From Kryptolebias marmoratus (lineage: Eukaryota > Chordata > Actinopteri > Cyprinodontiformes > Rivulidae), in contig NC_051440.1 in the NCBI RefSeq assembly GCF_001649575.2, positions 20,886,303 to 20,950,302 on the forward strand: a DNA stretch of 64,000 bases, read 5' to 3'. The translations under genes were made by a program, and so were the position numbers. Every line of letters starts with the position of its first letter. The stretch's first letter is position 1. Below the pieces are notes generated by a model. That model was not told the origin of the DNA and ran no database searches. It worked only from the letters and a program-made list of their open reading frames with translations. Positions 1 through 12,152 of this stretch are shown piece after piece.

Positions 1-2279
1 AATTTTCTGATATGATGAATTTGAGATTTTCATTTGTTGTCATTTGTAATCATCAAAATTAAACGAAATAAACATTTGAAATATATGAGTTTGTATGTAA
101 TGTATGAATATAATATACAAGTTTCACTTTTTAAATGGAATTACTGAAATCGATCTACTTTTTCATGATATTCTATTTTTATGACCAGCACCTGTATGTA
201 AAAAAAAAAAACAAATAAAAAGACGTCTAGAGTTTTTGTTCAACCTGTGCAATAAAATGCTGCTCCAGTGTGATAAAAAATGTCTCATAAGCACAGATAA
301 AGAGCAAACTAGTACAGGGAAACTGCTGTCTGATATCAAAGACATTCTCAGATCCTCTTGAAAGCAAACGGTAGTTACTGACATGTCAAGCATTTACTCC
401 GGCACAGGTCGTCCTCGATAACAGCCAGCATCAAAAACACAGACAATTTATTCCCTTGTCTAATTTTAAAGAGACTCCAACTCTTAACTTTGCTTTGCTG
501 TGGGTGGGTGGAAGCTGCTTTTGTTGTTATGATGGAAAGTAACTTCATTTAGAGAAATGTAATGTTTGCTGTGTAGGAGGAGACATTACCTATCAAAATA
601 ATGATTTCTAACAAAATCTAAACGTTTTTTTTTTTTCATAAAATAATATTAAAAAATAATTATTTTGTCTTTTAAAGCTATGGCTTCAAGAGGATGTCTT
701 CCTCATTATGGCACAAAATTAAATGTAGCATTTTTTATTTTTAGGAAAGACAAGAAAGCTAAGTTTAGTTTCAAGCATTTAGAGCCAAATATTAAAATCT
801 GATTTAATGACAAAAACACTATAAACAAATAGTGTGCAAAAGACACAATATGCAAAGTTTAATATTGAAAGCATTTGTGCTTTTCTTTAATAGACTAACC
901 AGAAATTACAGGCTAAGACAAACAGATAACACTTTAAAGGAAAGAAACTGCAAAACAAGAGAAAGATGCAACAATAATGATGTAAGGTTTGAGGATAAGA
1001 TATCAGGGACTGACAGTGTTGTTAGATAATCCTGAAGTGGTCCCCAAAGAGGGAATCAACTTTATTCATTCTTGTGACAACTTATGTTCTAACTGGAAGT
1101 GCGGTTTAAAAAGAAATCAAGATTTTTCCAGTTTTGTATCATATGACAGTTAATGGACCAGTCTGAATAAGACATGAGATAAGGTGGAAGTGTTGTGCTG
1201 AAACATTAGATTCATCTGTCACCCTGGACATTCAAACACGTTGTATTTTTGGAAAAGGTAGGCTTTTAGCAAATGACTAAGTGTTGCATTTCATGTAACA
1301 ATGATATTTCATCTTTTTGTTTCAGCAAAAACAAAAAAAATGATCTTCAGTGACTTTCTAAAAAATGTCTGTAATGTGCCTTTAAATAATGTTCCCTATT
1401 GGATAATTTAACTGACTTGACATTATAATATGACATCAAAAACTATATTTTGAGTCAAATGTCTGAGAAGTGACTTATTTTGAGACTCATAAATTGTAAA
1501 CATGTTTAATTGAAAAGCACTGAAACACTGAATCTGGGCCTCAGGTGTCATTTGTTTGTCAAAAAGTGTTCATCTGGACCAGTCGGTATTTTAATTGCCC
1601 CCACTGCGCGCTGATGTAATCCACAAGATTTTTTATCACATACATTTGGAGCCAACAAGACACATTTTTTATCAGCTGCCTATCAACCTTTTCTTTTATA
1701 TTCTCATTTCTCACTACTGACAAACATTTTTACTCTTGCTTTAGTCTTTCTTAAACCAGACCAACACCTGTTTAAGATACCTACATATATAACATATTTA
1801 TTAAATTAAAGGTATGAAATAAAAAATAACAAAGGTTACTATGAACTATATCAAATGGTGCAGTTTGAGAGAGTTTCCAGGAGTTTTCCACATATATTGA
1901 GATCAATTCTGAAATGCGGGTCCACACTCAACGTAAACAAAGCGCTCAGCTAATTCCACCAAAAACCACGTGGAAGCTTAAGTCACACCATTGACCTACA
2001 TTAGACTGGCTGTAGTCTGTGTAGATAAACAAATATGAAATACAAATATTCTTTCCTTATGTAAAGCTCACACAGTAGTTGGCATTTGGTTACTAATTTT
2101 GCTTACAAATATTTAATCTAAAGACACATAAATCCTCAATATCATTGTGACTTTGCTAAAGAATAACTTTAAACAATAATGAGCAAATAAAGTGCTAGTG
2201 GATAAAATGAATCAATTGGACAGAATATTAAATTTCAGTGATAAATATTTCAAGATGCAGAAAGATCATGCAAGCTATC
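1..2279. other. AT-rich noncoding DNA, no gene recognised
   Basis: No exon, RNA gene or recognised transposon was found. Reading frames are short and have no family resemblance. Two stretches are less AT-biased than their surroundings and keep CpG sites: about 1570-1690, and about 1910-2010, which holds a perfect CACGTG E-box inside the palindrome CCACGTGG at 1966-1973. These could be small regulatory elements, but only sequence texture supports that. Confidence 0.6.
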
Positions 2280-2395
2280 TCAATATCACACGAGACTGTG
2301 CATAAAGTTATTTTTAAGGTTTGACCAAAATAGCTATAAATCTGGCATGAAAGGCAGCAGGCAATATGCATTCCTTCAAAGAATTCATCAAGTTT
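2280..2395 (+). repeat. DR1 dispersed repeat, 3' terminal fragment (copy A)
   Basis: This is the terminal part only of the repeat family seen in fuller form at 3828-4545, 4962-6055 and 12153-13065. It carries the shared words TTTGACCAAAA, TCTGGCATGAAAGG and ATGCATTCCTTCAAAGAATT in the same order as the other copies. Relative to copy B it lacks about 40 bp between the TTTGACC word and the TCTGGCATG word. No tandem monomer is present. The family class is unknown to me. Confidence 0.75.
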
Positions 2396-3827
2396 TTGTT
2401 TTCCACCATTTAATTGTGTTATTACTAATTCAAAGCTATAATGCAGTATTCCAATGAGCCACGTATAGTCTCATTATTTCAGTAGTTTGAGCTGATCAAA
2501 ATATGTGTTTGTGGAAAATAGTGTGTTGGAAACTATAAATTAGGAGGTCAAATTTATATTATTAGATTTTTGCATTAAATCAACACCTTACATCGTTTCT
2601 AGTTCATGTTTTGTTCAGGCTTCATCATGGGTTGTTATAAATGATAATGGCGCCACTCAGCACCGCCTCTGCACTCCTAATCAACAAGCTAATCTTAAAT
2701 TCTGAGCCTCCTCTTTGAATTCAGAATTTTTTAGACCTTTACTCACAAAACAGTGTTGTTTTTACACTTCTTACTGGTACCCTTCACTTACCTTGATCGG
2801 TTCCATATAATCTTGGCACTTCAGTTCATCTTCTTTAGTAGTTCTTTATGCTGCACTTGTCTTTGCCTCATTTTCTCACATTTTCTGTTCTTTTTTCCAA
2901 CATTATCAGCACACATCTGTGCTTGAGACAAGTGCTCACGAATCTGCTCTGTACCCACCTCTCAAAATCACCAGTCTGTGCAGCGCCTCTGATGCAGCGT
3001 GGATATGATTGAAGTTGCAGAGAAAATAAAGTGAGGCAAAGAGAAAGAGATTAAGAGTAACTTGAGAGTTTAGGTAATGATGCTAAAATGTGGAAAAGTT
3101 GAAGCAAGAGAAGAAAGAAAGAGACGTGAAAGCAGGGTGGGAGAAAGAAAGGAAATTTGCAGAAGATAGAGCCGCTTTGGCAGCAGTCATGTATGGACTG
3201 TGGGTGGACAGGGTTGCTGAGTTGTTGCTCTCAAATGGGTCCTGACAGAGCCATTTCTCACGCGGAGATTTACCTAAGCTCTTTCTAGTAGTAGGAGGAC
3301 GAGAGTGAACGACCCTTTCCATTTCCATGAATATTTATCCGGTGAGAGAGTTCACAGGCTTCTGCATGGAATGACAAATTGTAGTCTCTAAAGCACCTAC
3401 CTATATTCTCTTCCCATCGTTTTCTTCATCCCTCTCCACCTGGAACTGTCTCTCATCAAGTCAATGGTCCTGTTTGCACCTGAATTTTTAATGACTTCTG
3501 AGCAAAGTTCAAGAAAAAAAAAAGCATAAATAAGAAACAAAACTCTTTTAGTGTACATATTAAGCAGCAAGGGGTCAAAAATTGCTGCAAGTGGGTCATA
3601 ATTTAATACACAAACACACACATGGATTGATCGCAGTAGTATTGTTGATGAGTAAAAAATATTTTGTGAGTTGATGGATTTGTTTAAATATGATTTTAAA
3701 TAGGGCAATAAAAGCAAAGTGAGATGTAGCTGTGATTTTATGTGCAAGAAGAATCTCCCTACAGACTTATTACGATTTTTGTTTGGATTCTTTTGACAAT
3801 TTTAATTCTTTAACAAATTAAAAGCTG
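2396..3827. other. Unique noncoding DNA with a purine-rich tract
   Basis: No gene or known repeat was recognised. About 3010-3175 is strongly purine-rich on the plus strand (runs of GA, AAG and GAA). This gives an 81-codon minus-strand frame that is simply the complement of the biased tract. A small block at about 2640-2720 keeps a CpG and a mixed composition, but I cannot assign it a role. Confidence 0.5.
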
Positions 3828-4545
3828 AGCATTCCTTGAAAAAATGCCCATTGCCTTTCATGCCAGAGTTTTAAACTAAGACCATCTTATATTTAGAAAT
3901 GACAGAGTTATAGCTTTTTTGGTCAAACATTAAAAAACATTGTGCAATCTCATGTGATATTGCAATTTTAAGCATGATAAGTTAGTAGTTACACGATGTG
4001 TTGTGAATCACAGCTACTAACAAACCACATTTTAGCTCAATATCTGTGAAATTTACTGAGGTATAAATGTTTTTATGTAAGATGAAGTCATGTAGCTATT
4101 GTGGCGATCCTGAATTAGGTTCATTAAAATTCTTCCAGTTCTTAAAATATGAAAATTTAAGATACTGACAAACAGTAGATTCCAGTAGTGAATGGCAACA
4201 ATTTAAAGACAGAATTTGCATAATCAGTTAGTAGCTTATAGTAGAAGTTGGGGATCAGTCTCAGCTAATGACCAATTTTTAGTTCAATGTCTGTAAAATT
4301 GACCAAGGTCTAGTAATTTTGTGCCTGCTGAGATTGCATTGCTGTGGTGGTCATCTTGAATTGAGTTGACTCCAAAATGTATTAAGTTGTACATTTTTTA
4401 ATAGTTGCTTTCTTAAAATGTAATTTAGATTCATGAGATATTTTGATATCAGTACAGACAAACAAACACACAGACTTGGGCAAAAACATCACTACTCCTT
4501 CACACTCGGGGATGGGTGATAGATGATCCCCAGAGTTTACCAACT
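3828..4545 (-). repeat. DR1 dispersed repeat (copy B)
   Basis: This is the reverse complement of the family seen at 12153-13065. Read on the minus strand it starts near 4545 with a GTTTTTGCCCA word and a TGTGTGTTTGTTTGTCTG stretch. It then contains about two diverged monomers with CAAGATG, CACAGC, ACAGA.ATTGA and TAGCTGAGA words, and ends with TTTGACC, CTCTGGCATGAAAGG and the A/T-rich terminus near 3828. Copies diverge a lot, so the element is old. I see no coding capacity, so it must be non-autonomous or a composite. Confidence 0.75.
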
Positions 4546-4990
4546 ACTCTAAGCTAGATCACTATGGTGCTTTTTAAGAACAACAGTAGATTTTTTGTTT
4601 AGCTGAAATCACTTGCCAAATGCCGTTAAACCAAAACATTATACCCACAGACGGTAAAAGCAAACTTCAGATTCTTTGAAGACCAGAGGAAGTCGGCTTG
4701 GATCTATTGCAGTGGAAGAGGGCCAGTATGGCTGTGTCAGTGCACAGAAGAGAGAAGCTTACATCATAGAGGTGCTTTGAACAGCTGAGTGAAAAAAAGG
4801 CAACATGACAGTGAGATCGAACCCGTTCTCATTGAAGAGAAGTACGCAAAGGCTTGCAAGCAACACTTTTAGTGTGGCTGATTGAGAAAGAAAGAGACTC
4901 CAGCACTGCAACACATTGTCGGCAGTGGCTATAGCTCTTCATTATCGCCAAAGGCCTAAAGAAGGAGATAATCATGTTTTTGCCCATACC

Positions 4991-5008
4991 TGGGTGGGTG
5001 GGTGGGTG
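4991..5008. repeat. (TGGG)n microsatellite
   Basis: A short run of about four and a half TGGG units lies inside the 5' part of DR1 copy C, where other copies have a GT-rich variable stretch. It probably arose by slippage of that stretch. The G-run spacing could permit a small G-quadruplex, but this is not unusual. Confidence 0.8.
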
Positions 5009-5134
5009 TGCGTTTGTTTGTCTGTAGCACTAGCGAAATATCTCATCAACCAGCAGAAAGATTTTAATGAAACTCAAAAAGTAATTATTGGGTGGACATC
5101 TACAAGTGATTAAAATTGTATTAATAAAAAAAAA

Positions 5135-5204
5135 GTTATTTATTTAATTAACCAGACAAATCCCATATCTCTTTTCCAAGGGTGGCCTGAGCCTGAAGGC
5201 AGCT
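5135..5204. repeat. Fragment of a teleost dispersed repeat (AACCAG... family)
   Basis: The segment reads TTATTTATTTAATTAACCAG, then a CCCAT..ATCTCTTTTCCAAGGG block. This resembles the fish repeat whose other copy here is at 38232-38370 (AACCAGGTAAACCCCATTGA, then CTCATTTTCAAGGGGGACCT). It lies directly against the SINE-like element at 5205 and is part of the insertion that splits DR1 copy C. Confidence 0.6.
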
Positions 5205-5385
5205 TAACGTGCATGTTTTTAGACTGTGGGAGGAAACCGGAGCACCCGGAGAAAATCCATACAAACACAAAGAGAACATGCAAACTCCACACAGAAAGAC
5301 CCTGGGTCAAACATGGGGCTCGAACCCACGACCTTGCTGTGAGGCAACAGTGCTAACCACTAAGTCATCATGCTGCCCCACATTT
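5205..5385 (-). mobile_element. SINE-like teleost element, antisense
   Basis: In antisense orientation this matches the very common fish element that starts with a 'gcatggtgactta...gttagcac' head, followed by cacagcaaggtcgtgggtt, cgagccc, a gtttgcatgttctc block, and a 'ccggtttcctcccacagtct' block with 'catgcacgttaa'. All these blocks are visible in order and well preserved. The head with a B-box-like GGGTTCGAGCC resembles tRNA-derived SINEs, but I cannot assign the exact class. It is much less diverged than the DR1 copy it interrupts, so it is younger. Confidence 0.8.
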
Positions 5386-6055
5386 AGTGTCAGTCTCCTT
5401 AAAGATCATTTCCACAGCTAAGAAAATTTAAGAAACACAAAAAATTGCTATAAGCATGCAATTTTACAAGTATTGAACTAAAATTTGGTGTTAGTAGCTG
5501 AGAATCACAACATATATTTTGAGGGTCAACTTAACACAGAAAGCTTTAACTGACCACCACAGCGAACTGACCTTAAGAAACACAAACATGACTATAACTA
5601 AATCAATTTTACAGATATTGAGCTGAATGTTTGGTGTGGAAGCTTAGTATTATTCACAACACACACTCTGAGCTCTATACATTACACAACATCTTATGAA
5701 ACACTTGGCTGGTTTTAATGAAACTTTTAAAAATTAATCACTGGGTGTAAATCTACAGCTGATTAACCTCAGTTCAAGATGGCCACCACAGCTAATTATC
5801 ATTAGCCAACACAAAAATGACTGTAACACAGTCACTTTTACAGATATTGAGCTAAAATGTGTTGTGGTAGTAGCTGAGAGTCATTGACTGCTTCTGTATT
5901 TTGCGAGATTGACCATGAGATTATGCCTTACTTCATTTACAGGGTTTGACCAAGACGGCTATGACTCTGCCCTTTCTTTGCATAGTTCAAATCTGGCATG
6001 AAAGGTGGCAGGTGTTATGCATTCCTTTGAAGAATGCTAGGCCTTTAACCTGAGG

Positions 6056-7084
6056 AAAAATCAGCAACCTAGTCTTTGGCTGTAGCTGTTGTCACAAATA
6101 AATGTAAAACCCTTCAGGCATAACTGCTGTTTGTACACTGTGGACAACAAAAACAAACAAACAAAAATGTATTTAGAAATTTTACACAACCATAAGTGCT
6201 AAATCTTGGGCTGATTCTCTCCAACTATGTAGTTCTTCTGCATCCTCCTCGTTATTTGAGCCACTTCAAAAATGTAAATCCTATTAAAAAAATGTCTAAG
6301 TCTTATCACCTGCAGGGACATCTAAAATACCCAAATGGCCCTGCTTGATTTAAAACGGTTCACCAGCTTGTAATAATAGTTTTGACTTCACATAAAAGTT
6401 CTAATTTTATCCGCTATCATAAAATTGACTCTTACAAACAACCATCCTGATTTCCCAGCAGGAAAGCCTCCCACTGTCCAACATGGAAGACGTGCCATGT
6501 CACAAAATGAAATGACTTGTTTACAGAATCTCACTTGTCCTCCCTGACTGCAACAGGCCAAGCACAAATCTCTAAGTGCCAGAATCAAAATCTCTTGTAC
6601 ATGATTTTTTTTTCTTGTGGTTCTATTGCAAAGGTTCAAGCGTTTTTTTGCCTTTGTCATTATCTCAGTTGTGCTCTACTAGCAGGCTTTTTGTTCTCTA
6701 AACACCCCTTTTTATTATCATATTGCGGGGTATAGCTGCAGAGATTTGGAGAGAGATTTGGAATCGGACTGGATCATCTGTCTGTATTCAGGCATTAGCC
6801 AGGGCACTGCAGGCTGGCTGAGCACAGCGCCACGGCTGAAGTGTTAAAAGGATTCTGAACTTCCATCCAGCTCATTATTTCGATGGTTTCACTGGCTCAG
6901 TTTTTATTGAGTCTAATCTTTACATTTCGCGGTGGCACCAATGTCTTCATTTATGTCTGTGGAGATCTATATGTATGCTGTTTAGAGTAAAAAGAAAATT
7001 AGAAATCTTATTTTTATTTTTACTATGAAAGTATTTAAAAAGTATTTAGTTTCTTATATTACACACTATTTTTTCCTGACTTTT
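6056..7084. other. Unique noncoding DNA with a possible conserved block
   Basis: No exon or known repeat was seen. The part at about 6755-6960 has mixed composition, retained CpGs (GCGCCACGG, TTCGATGG, TTTCGCGGTGGC) and few simple runs. That is the texture of conserved noncoding DNA in fish, but texture alone does not prove constraint. Overlapping frames of 72 and 90 codons at 6388-6735 lie on opposite strands and look like chance. Confidence 0.35.
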
Positions 7085-7285
7085 GAGATATGTTGCTGCC
7101 ATCAAATTAAAAATTAGCAATTGTACAAGTTTTGGTAAAAAACTGAGTTTCAACATTTAATATGTTGATTATTTTCCATTGTGAACAAAATATGGGTTTA
7201 TGAGATTTGCAAATCACTGCATTTTGCATTTTTTTTACATTTCACACAATGTCCCAACTGTTTCAGAATTGGAGTTGTAGTTTCA
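7085..7285. mobile_element. Non-autonomous DNA transposon (MITE-like) fragment
   Basis: The right part matches a very common fish repeat. It has ACAAAATATGGGTTTATGAG, GATTTGCAAATCACTGCATT, a T-run, ACATTTCACACAATGTCCCA, then ACTG.TTCAGAATTGGAGTTG at the end. Intact copies end in a short inverted repeat of the type TACAACCCC...GGGGTTGTA; here the end is diverged to GGAGTTGTA. The left end is not clear, and I place it near 7085 only by approximate similarity. There is no transposase, so it would have needed one in trans. Confidence 0.7.
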
Positions 7286-10200
7286 TACATTAATTTGGAG
7301 ATGTAAAGGGTTGTGTTAGATCTGTTCCTGTTGCAGAGCCTGAATATGTGCCACCTCACATCTTGCTTTAAGACAAGCACGCTGAAACAGGAAGGGAAAA
7401 CATCTTTGGAGGAGAGAAGCATGGATGCTTTTTTCTGTTAAGCTGAATGGTAAACAATGGTGACAAGCGCAAGTTTTCAATAAGTTTTCAACAGACAAGA
7501 AAGAGAACAAATAAAGTGATGCCTTGTTTTCCCTTATTTAATTTCCATCTGTTTTATTACAGGGAGAGTAAACAGGGAAGGATATGAAATCCGACAAACA
7601 ATAAATTGGCATGTTTTTGCAGGCGTGGGTAGTTTCCTTTTTTTCATTGTTGGTTTTTTTTTTTGGCTGGGTATAGTGCAGAGGTTTTATGCAAGGCCAT
7701 ACGTGCACGAGTGTGCTGAGTGCAAAAGAAGAACGGTTTGAGACAATCTTTTTGTTATCCAGCTGAATCTCCATCTGGGAGGAGAGAGTGGGCTTTGTAG
7801 TTATGATTGGAAAGAATTAACGCTCGCCTTTGGTAGCTGGCAGTAGCTCACAACTGGGAAACAGGCTGTGACAGAGTCTGTGACTGGTATGTGTATGTGT
7901 GTTTGTGTCTTTGTGCAGTATGAGAAAAAAGAGAGATAAAGTCATACCATGAAACATAAATCTGGAACCTCCACAATTTTCTCCCACCATGGCCTCATCT
8001 TCACACTGAGAACTACATTTAAACACTTTTCTTGTACACTTTTTTTTTTACATCACATTAGGTGTACCTTAATCCAGAGACCTAAAATATTTCTAGCCAA
8101 GGTCTAACTATAAAAACTGTACTGTTATAGAAGTTAGGAATTGATAGAGAAGTCAGCATGTGAGAGATTATGAGCATTGAAAAGGATGTGATTACCTTTT
8201 GCCTTCCACCTCCTCCTCCTTTGTCCTTGCTGCTTAATTTGCTTCATCGAACTGCAGGGTAGCCAACTTTTAATACAGCCTTTACAAGACAAGTGCAGTA
8301 AGGAGAGCAGCAAAGACGACTGGATAAAATAAAACTGTAGAGCTCAAGATGTCACAGCTATGGTTAATGCATTGAGCAACTGAGGTTAAGGATCAAGTTG
8401 GGTGGTTGCTGCAGGCCAAGCAGTACAGATTTTCTCTCATGACCGGTCAAGTGGGTGTGAGAACATAAAAAAATGGCCTCTGCATCACTTGTGCATGAAC
8501 TCAGCAGCAACAAAACTCCAATCTCTTTCCAGCAGTGATCCTCCTTGGCAGTGAGGTCAGGTGCAGGGACATAACATACATAACCTCATTCACTTCAACA
8601 CAGAATTTCTCTAAATAATTTGCCGCTTTATTGTACATTCAAACTCCTCCACAATTTATTATTAGAAAATTACAAAGTTACTACTCTAAACTGGATCAAA
8701 CATTTTTTAAAATAAAATAAGAAAATCCTCCAGTAATAAGCTTTTCTTTTTTTGAGAGAAAGAGCCCAAACAAACTATCTAAACAGACATAAATCTAAAA
8801 TAATAGTGATCACAGATGTTTAATAGTGAATTTGAATTCAAGTCTCTGGGGGAAAGTCCTTCCTGACCTCCATGGAGGTGTAGAAAGGGGATCTGTTTTT
8901 ATATCTAAAGGGGATGATAATAGTTCATTTAACAGTCAGACACTTTCACCAGGGGGACTAGGCTAAGAGATCACAACATCAAAATTATAATAGATAATAA
9001 ATTTTTTTTTTTTTTATCTTAATCTAGAATGAAATGACATCGCTATTTTTGAACCTCACTGAAGTCAACAATAAAAAGTGAATGCATGTTGTCATTGGAC
9101 TGAGTGCAGCACCAAAGTGAGGACCCAAATTCAGCCTCGCAGGCAGATGCTTTTATCCAAAGAGGCCCACAAGAGAGGACTATGAGCTGTTGTTGTTCCC
9201 AATGAGTTTTGGGCAAGCTTTTAGTATAGATGGTTTGAATATCTTTTGAGAGCAAACACTACAACTCCACAGTTCAGAGATAAACCAAGGTCAGCATAGA
9301 GAGAGAGAGAAAAATTGATTTATAAAATGAATTTGTAGAGCTAATCCACGTAATAAACATAAACATGCTTATTTATTCATTACTAATTTAGTGAATGAGC
9401 AGTCTATGTGCACAAATAAGATGTGTATTTTTTTGGAATGTTACTGAACTTTATAAAAACAGTAACTGTGTTGGTGTGTACACACTGCTACCATTGATCA
9501 CAGTAGAATCTCACACTGTTGAGATAAAACATGTTCCAGAATCAAACAGCAGTCCATCTGATGTCTCCTAAAGCATTTAACACAGACAAAAATAAAATTC
9601 TAATCCATCAATTTAGAAAACAAATATAAGTTTAGCAAAACTGCTTTCAGTCCATCTGTCTGTAATGGGAAGTCATTGTAAATTTAATTGTTTTGGACTG
9701 TTGGTCCAAGGAAAACAACTTAATAAATCTCTGACTGTGGGCAAATTTTAGTTGGTATCTTTTTATTTTTGGAGGGTAAAAATATTTAAAATATTGCTTA
9801 ACTGAAAAAGTTTGCCTTGAACGGCAATGATCAAACAATAGACAAGTTACTTCTTTAATTTAATCTGTTAAGGGAACAAAATCTGCAGATTATTTTTATC
9901 ACACTAATGTGTCTTTTTTGCTGAAAATTTTGTTCCTTTAACAGATTGCTGAAAAAAAAATTGTGACTGGATGCCAGCTTTTACATGTATTTGTTTACCT
10001 ATGAAAACAGCCAAAGTGACTGAAGATGGGTCAGTCTTTAAACGTACTGACCATATTTGTTTACCTACACAGAATAAAGCCAGCCTAATGTAAGTTTCCA
10101 TATAGTTTTAGGTAAATTCAACAAAGTGCTTTTTTCCATTGAGAGTAGACCCACTTTTCAGAATTGCATATCAATCTGGCATCCTGCTGAATTAAACTTT

Positions 10201-12152
10201 TTCAAACTGCACCTTTTAGTATAGTTCAGGAAAACCTTTTATATTTGATTTCATACTTTTACAATGAGTACCATTTAAAAGGGAATTTGACTCGGGTCTC
10301 CAAACTTGCATAACATTGAAATAATACCGCTGTATAACTTGTGAAATGTATTAACACCCATTTTTGCTTGTTTCATTGGATTTCAGTTAATGTAGAAAGT
10401 GAGAAAGAGGTTTTTTCTATTTGTCTGTCTAGAAGGGAAAAGATTAAAGTTCCAGGGTTTAGTTCATGTCTTGACATTGTTCTTGTTAGTCCCTGTTTTA
10501 TCACAACATGTGGGGGTTTCTGTTAACAGGCCCCACTGCTGGGAATAAGAAACCACACTTGTTTCACAGCAGCAGCCACGAGGCAGAAACGGGAAAAAAA
10601 AAGGGGAGATAATAAATTTAGTAAGTAATGGGTTGCAATCAAAAAGCAGAAATCTGTGCTGCTTTAGTTTGATGTACATGTCTTCATGATCTAGTTTTTA
10701 TGTCACTTACAGCAGAGCTTTGTCTCAGCATGAACTTTTTTCAAAAAATTTCATTGAGCACTAGACTTTTGACCTGGGGCTTTTCTCCAACTTCTTGCTG
10801 GTGGAAAGAAGAAATCTAGCTCATGAAGACCCACATGGACTAACAGGAACGGAGACAAAGACAAGCCTCAGGCACAGACGCTCCCAGGAGCAGTGATGCA
10901 AATGCATTTTTGTGTGTCTGAGTGTTTGAGTGTGTGTGAGAGATTCTCTTTCTCTGTGCATTTGTGTCTGTGTGGTCCCCTTTTAGGCTGGCAACAGAGG
11001 GAAGATGGAAATGTGACTGATCATAAGCCCCCAGGCCAGCCACTTGAGATTTACTGTACTCTCAACATGTGGAAATTACAAATATACACTCACTTGCACT
11101 CAGATTGGTGATGTGACTCCACGTTCATGAGCAGAATAGTAATGGATCGGAGAGGGGGACTTTCCAATGACTGCACGACTCGTCCGTATTTCAGTGGAGT
11201 CTATTTTTCTGTCTTAGTTTATTTCTCTAAAAAGGTCATTCAAATAGAGGAACGCAGTTGAGTGGTGGTGACAGGAAAAAAAAAGGTTGAGGGAGAAGAG
11301 AGATGAAAATCAGAGAGCAATTGGAGGGAGTTAAAAAAAAAAGATGATTAAACACCTCACAAAATGGGTTGGCATGAAAAAAGTGACAGGCTAAGTGAAT
11401 GTTAAATAATGTTTGAAGGAATCTGCAGAGCTCAAGAGTGACTGAGAGAGAAAGAGAGTAATTGAGTGATTAAAAAAAAAACAAAGAAAAAGGAAGAAAT
11501 GAAAAGTTAATCCAAAGACGAGAATATTTTAGATTGTTTCATTATACACATATCACCTTTTATTGATTTTTGCAAGCACACAAATAAAATGAATCAACAC
11601 TAATGACTGTTGTAATGATTGAGAGCTTACAACAAAGAAAGCATCAGACCAGCCACTGATCAAATTAAAGCAGAATTAAAACTAAATGACTGCAGCATCA
11701 AATTCAATGACAGCTGAAAACAAAATAATGACAAATAAGTCTCACATTTTTTGGGTAATAGGAGGGGAAAAGGGAGCTTTCACTCACACCCACTATTCAT
11801 TATTTGTCTTTCGCTGCATTTTCCTGATTCCATTTCATCACCAATCTAATTATTATTTTTCTCTCTGTGTGTCCCCAGCCTGGTGATTATTTCTTTCCTT
11901 TGCAGGGGTCCTTTGGGACAATGAGATTATACACTTTGATGCTGCGTGTCTGGTGAGAACACAGGCAGGCAGAAAATTACTGGGTTGAGATGATATTCTC
12001 GAACCAGGACAGAATTTTGAGCTCCACATCATCACACCTCATTTGTGCAGTTAATGTTCATTACCCCGTTTCTCACATCAGTTAAACAGTTTCAACCGGC
12101 TTCCTAAAGGCAGCGGTTTGAAACGTTTATCTGGAAATACAAACATAAAGGT
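7286..12152. other. Long unique noncoding stretch
   Basis: I find no gene in these nearly 5 kb. Simple runs occur: poly-T near 9002-9015, a GA run near 9299-9311, GT-rich 10912-10975, and purine-rich 11270-11520. Mixed-composition blocks with CpGs at about 7690-7900 and 11100-11240 could be regulatory. The many frames of 60-78 codons show no signal peptide, domain or splice context. Confidence 0.55.
11155..11165 (+). promoter_or_regulatory. Perfect kappaB consensus word
   Basis: The word GGGGACTTTCC is an exact match to the canonical NF-kappaB (Rel) binding sequence. It sits in a mixed-composition block (about 11100-11240) with several CpGs (ACGTTC, GATCGG, CACGACTCGTCCG). Nothing nearby shows a promoter, so if functional it would be a distal site. 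One site of this length can also occur by chance. Confidence 0.3.

Larger units (their letters stand above)
4962..6055 (+). repeat. DR1 dispersed repeat, split by younger insertions (copy C)
   Basis: The left part (4962-5115) carries the 5' words and a monomer start that breaks off just after the 'acatctac...tgattaa' word. The same monomer resumes near 5401 with the 'cacagctaa...acacaaa' words, as it does without a break in copies D and G. The intervening 5116-5400 holds two other repeats, so the insertion postdates DR1. Further monomer material runs 5545-5690 and 5688-5940. The terminus with TTTGACCAAGACGGCTATGA, CTGGCATGAAAGG and ATGCATTCCTTTGAAGAA ends near 6055. The three-part structure matches copy D. 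Confidence 0.8.
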
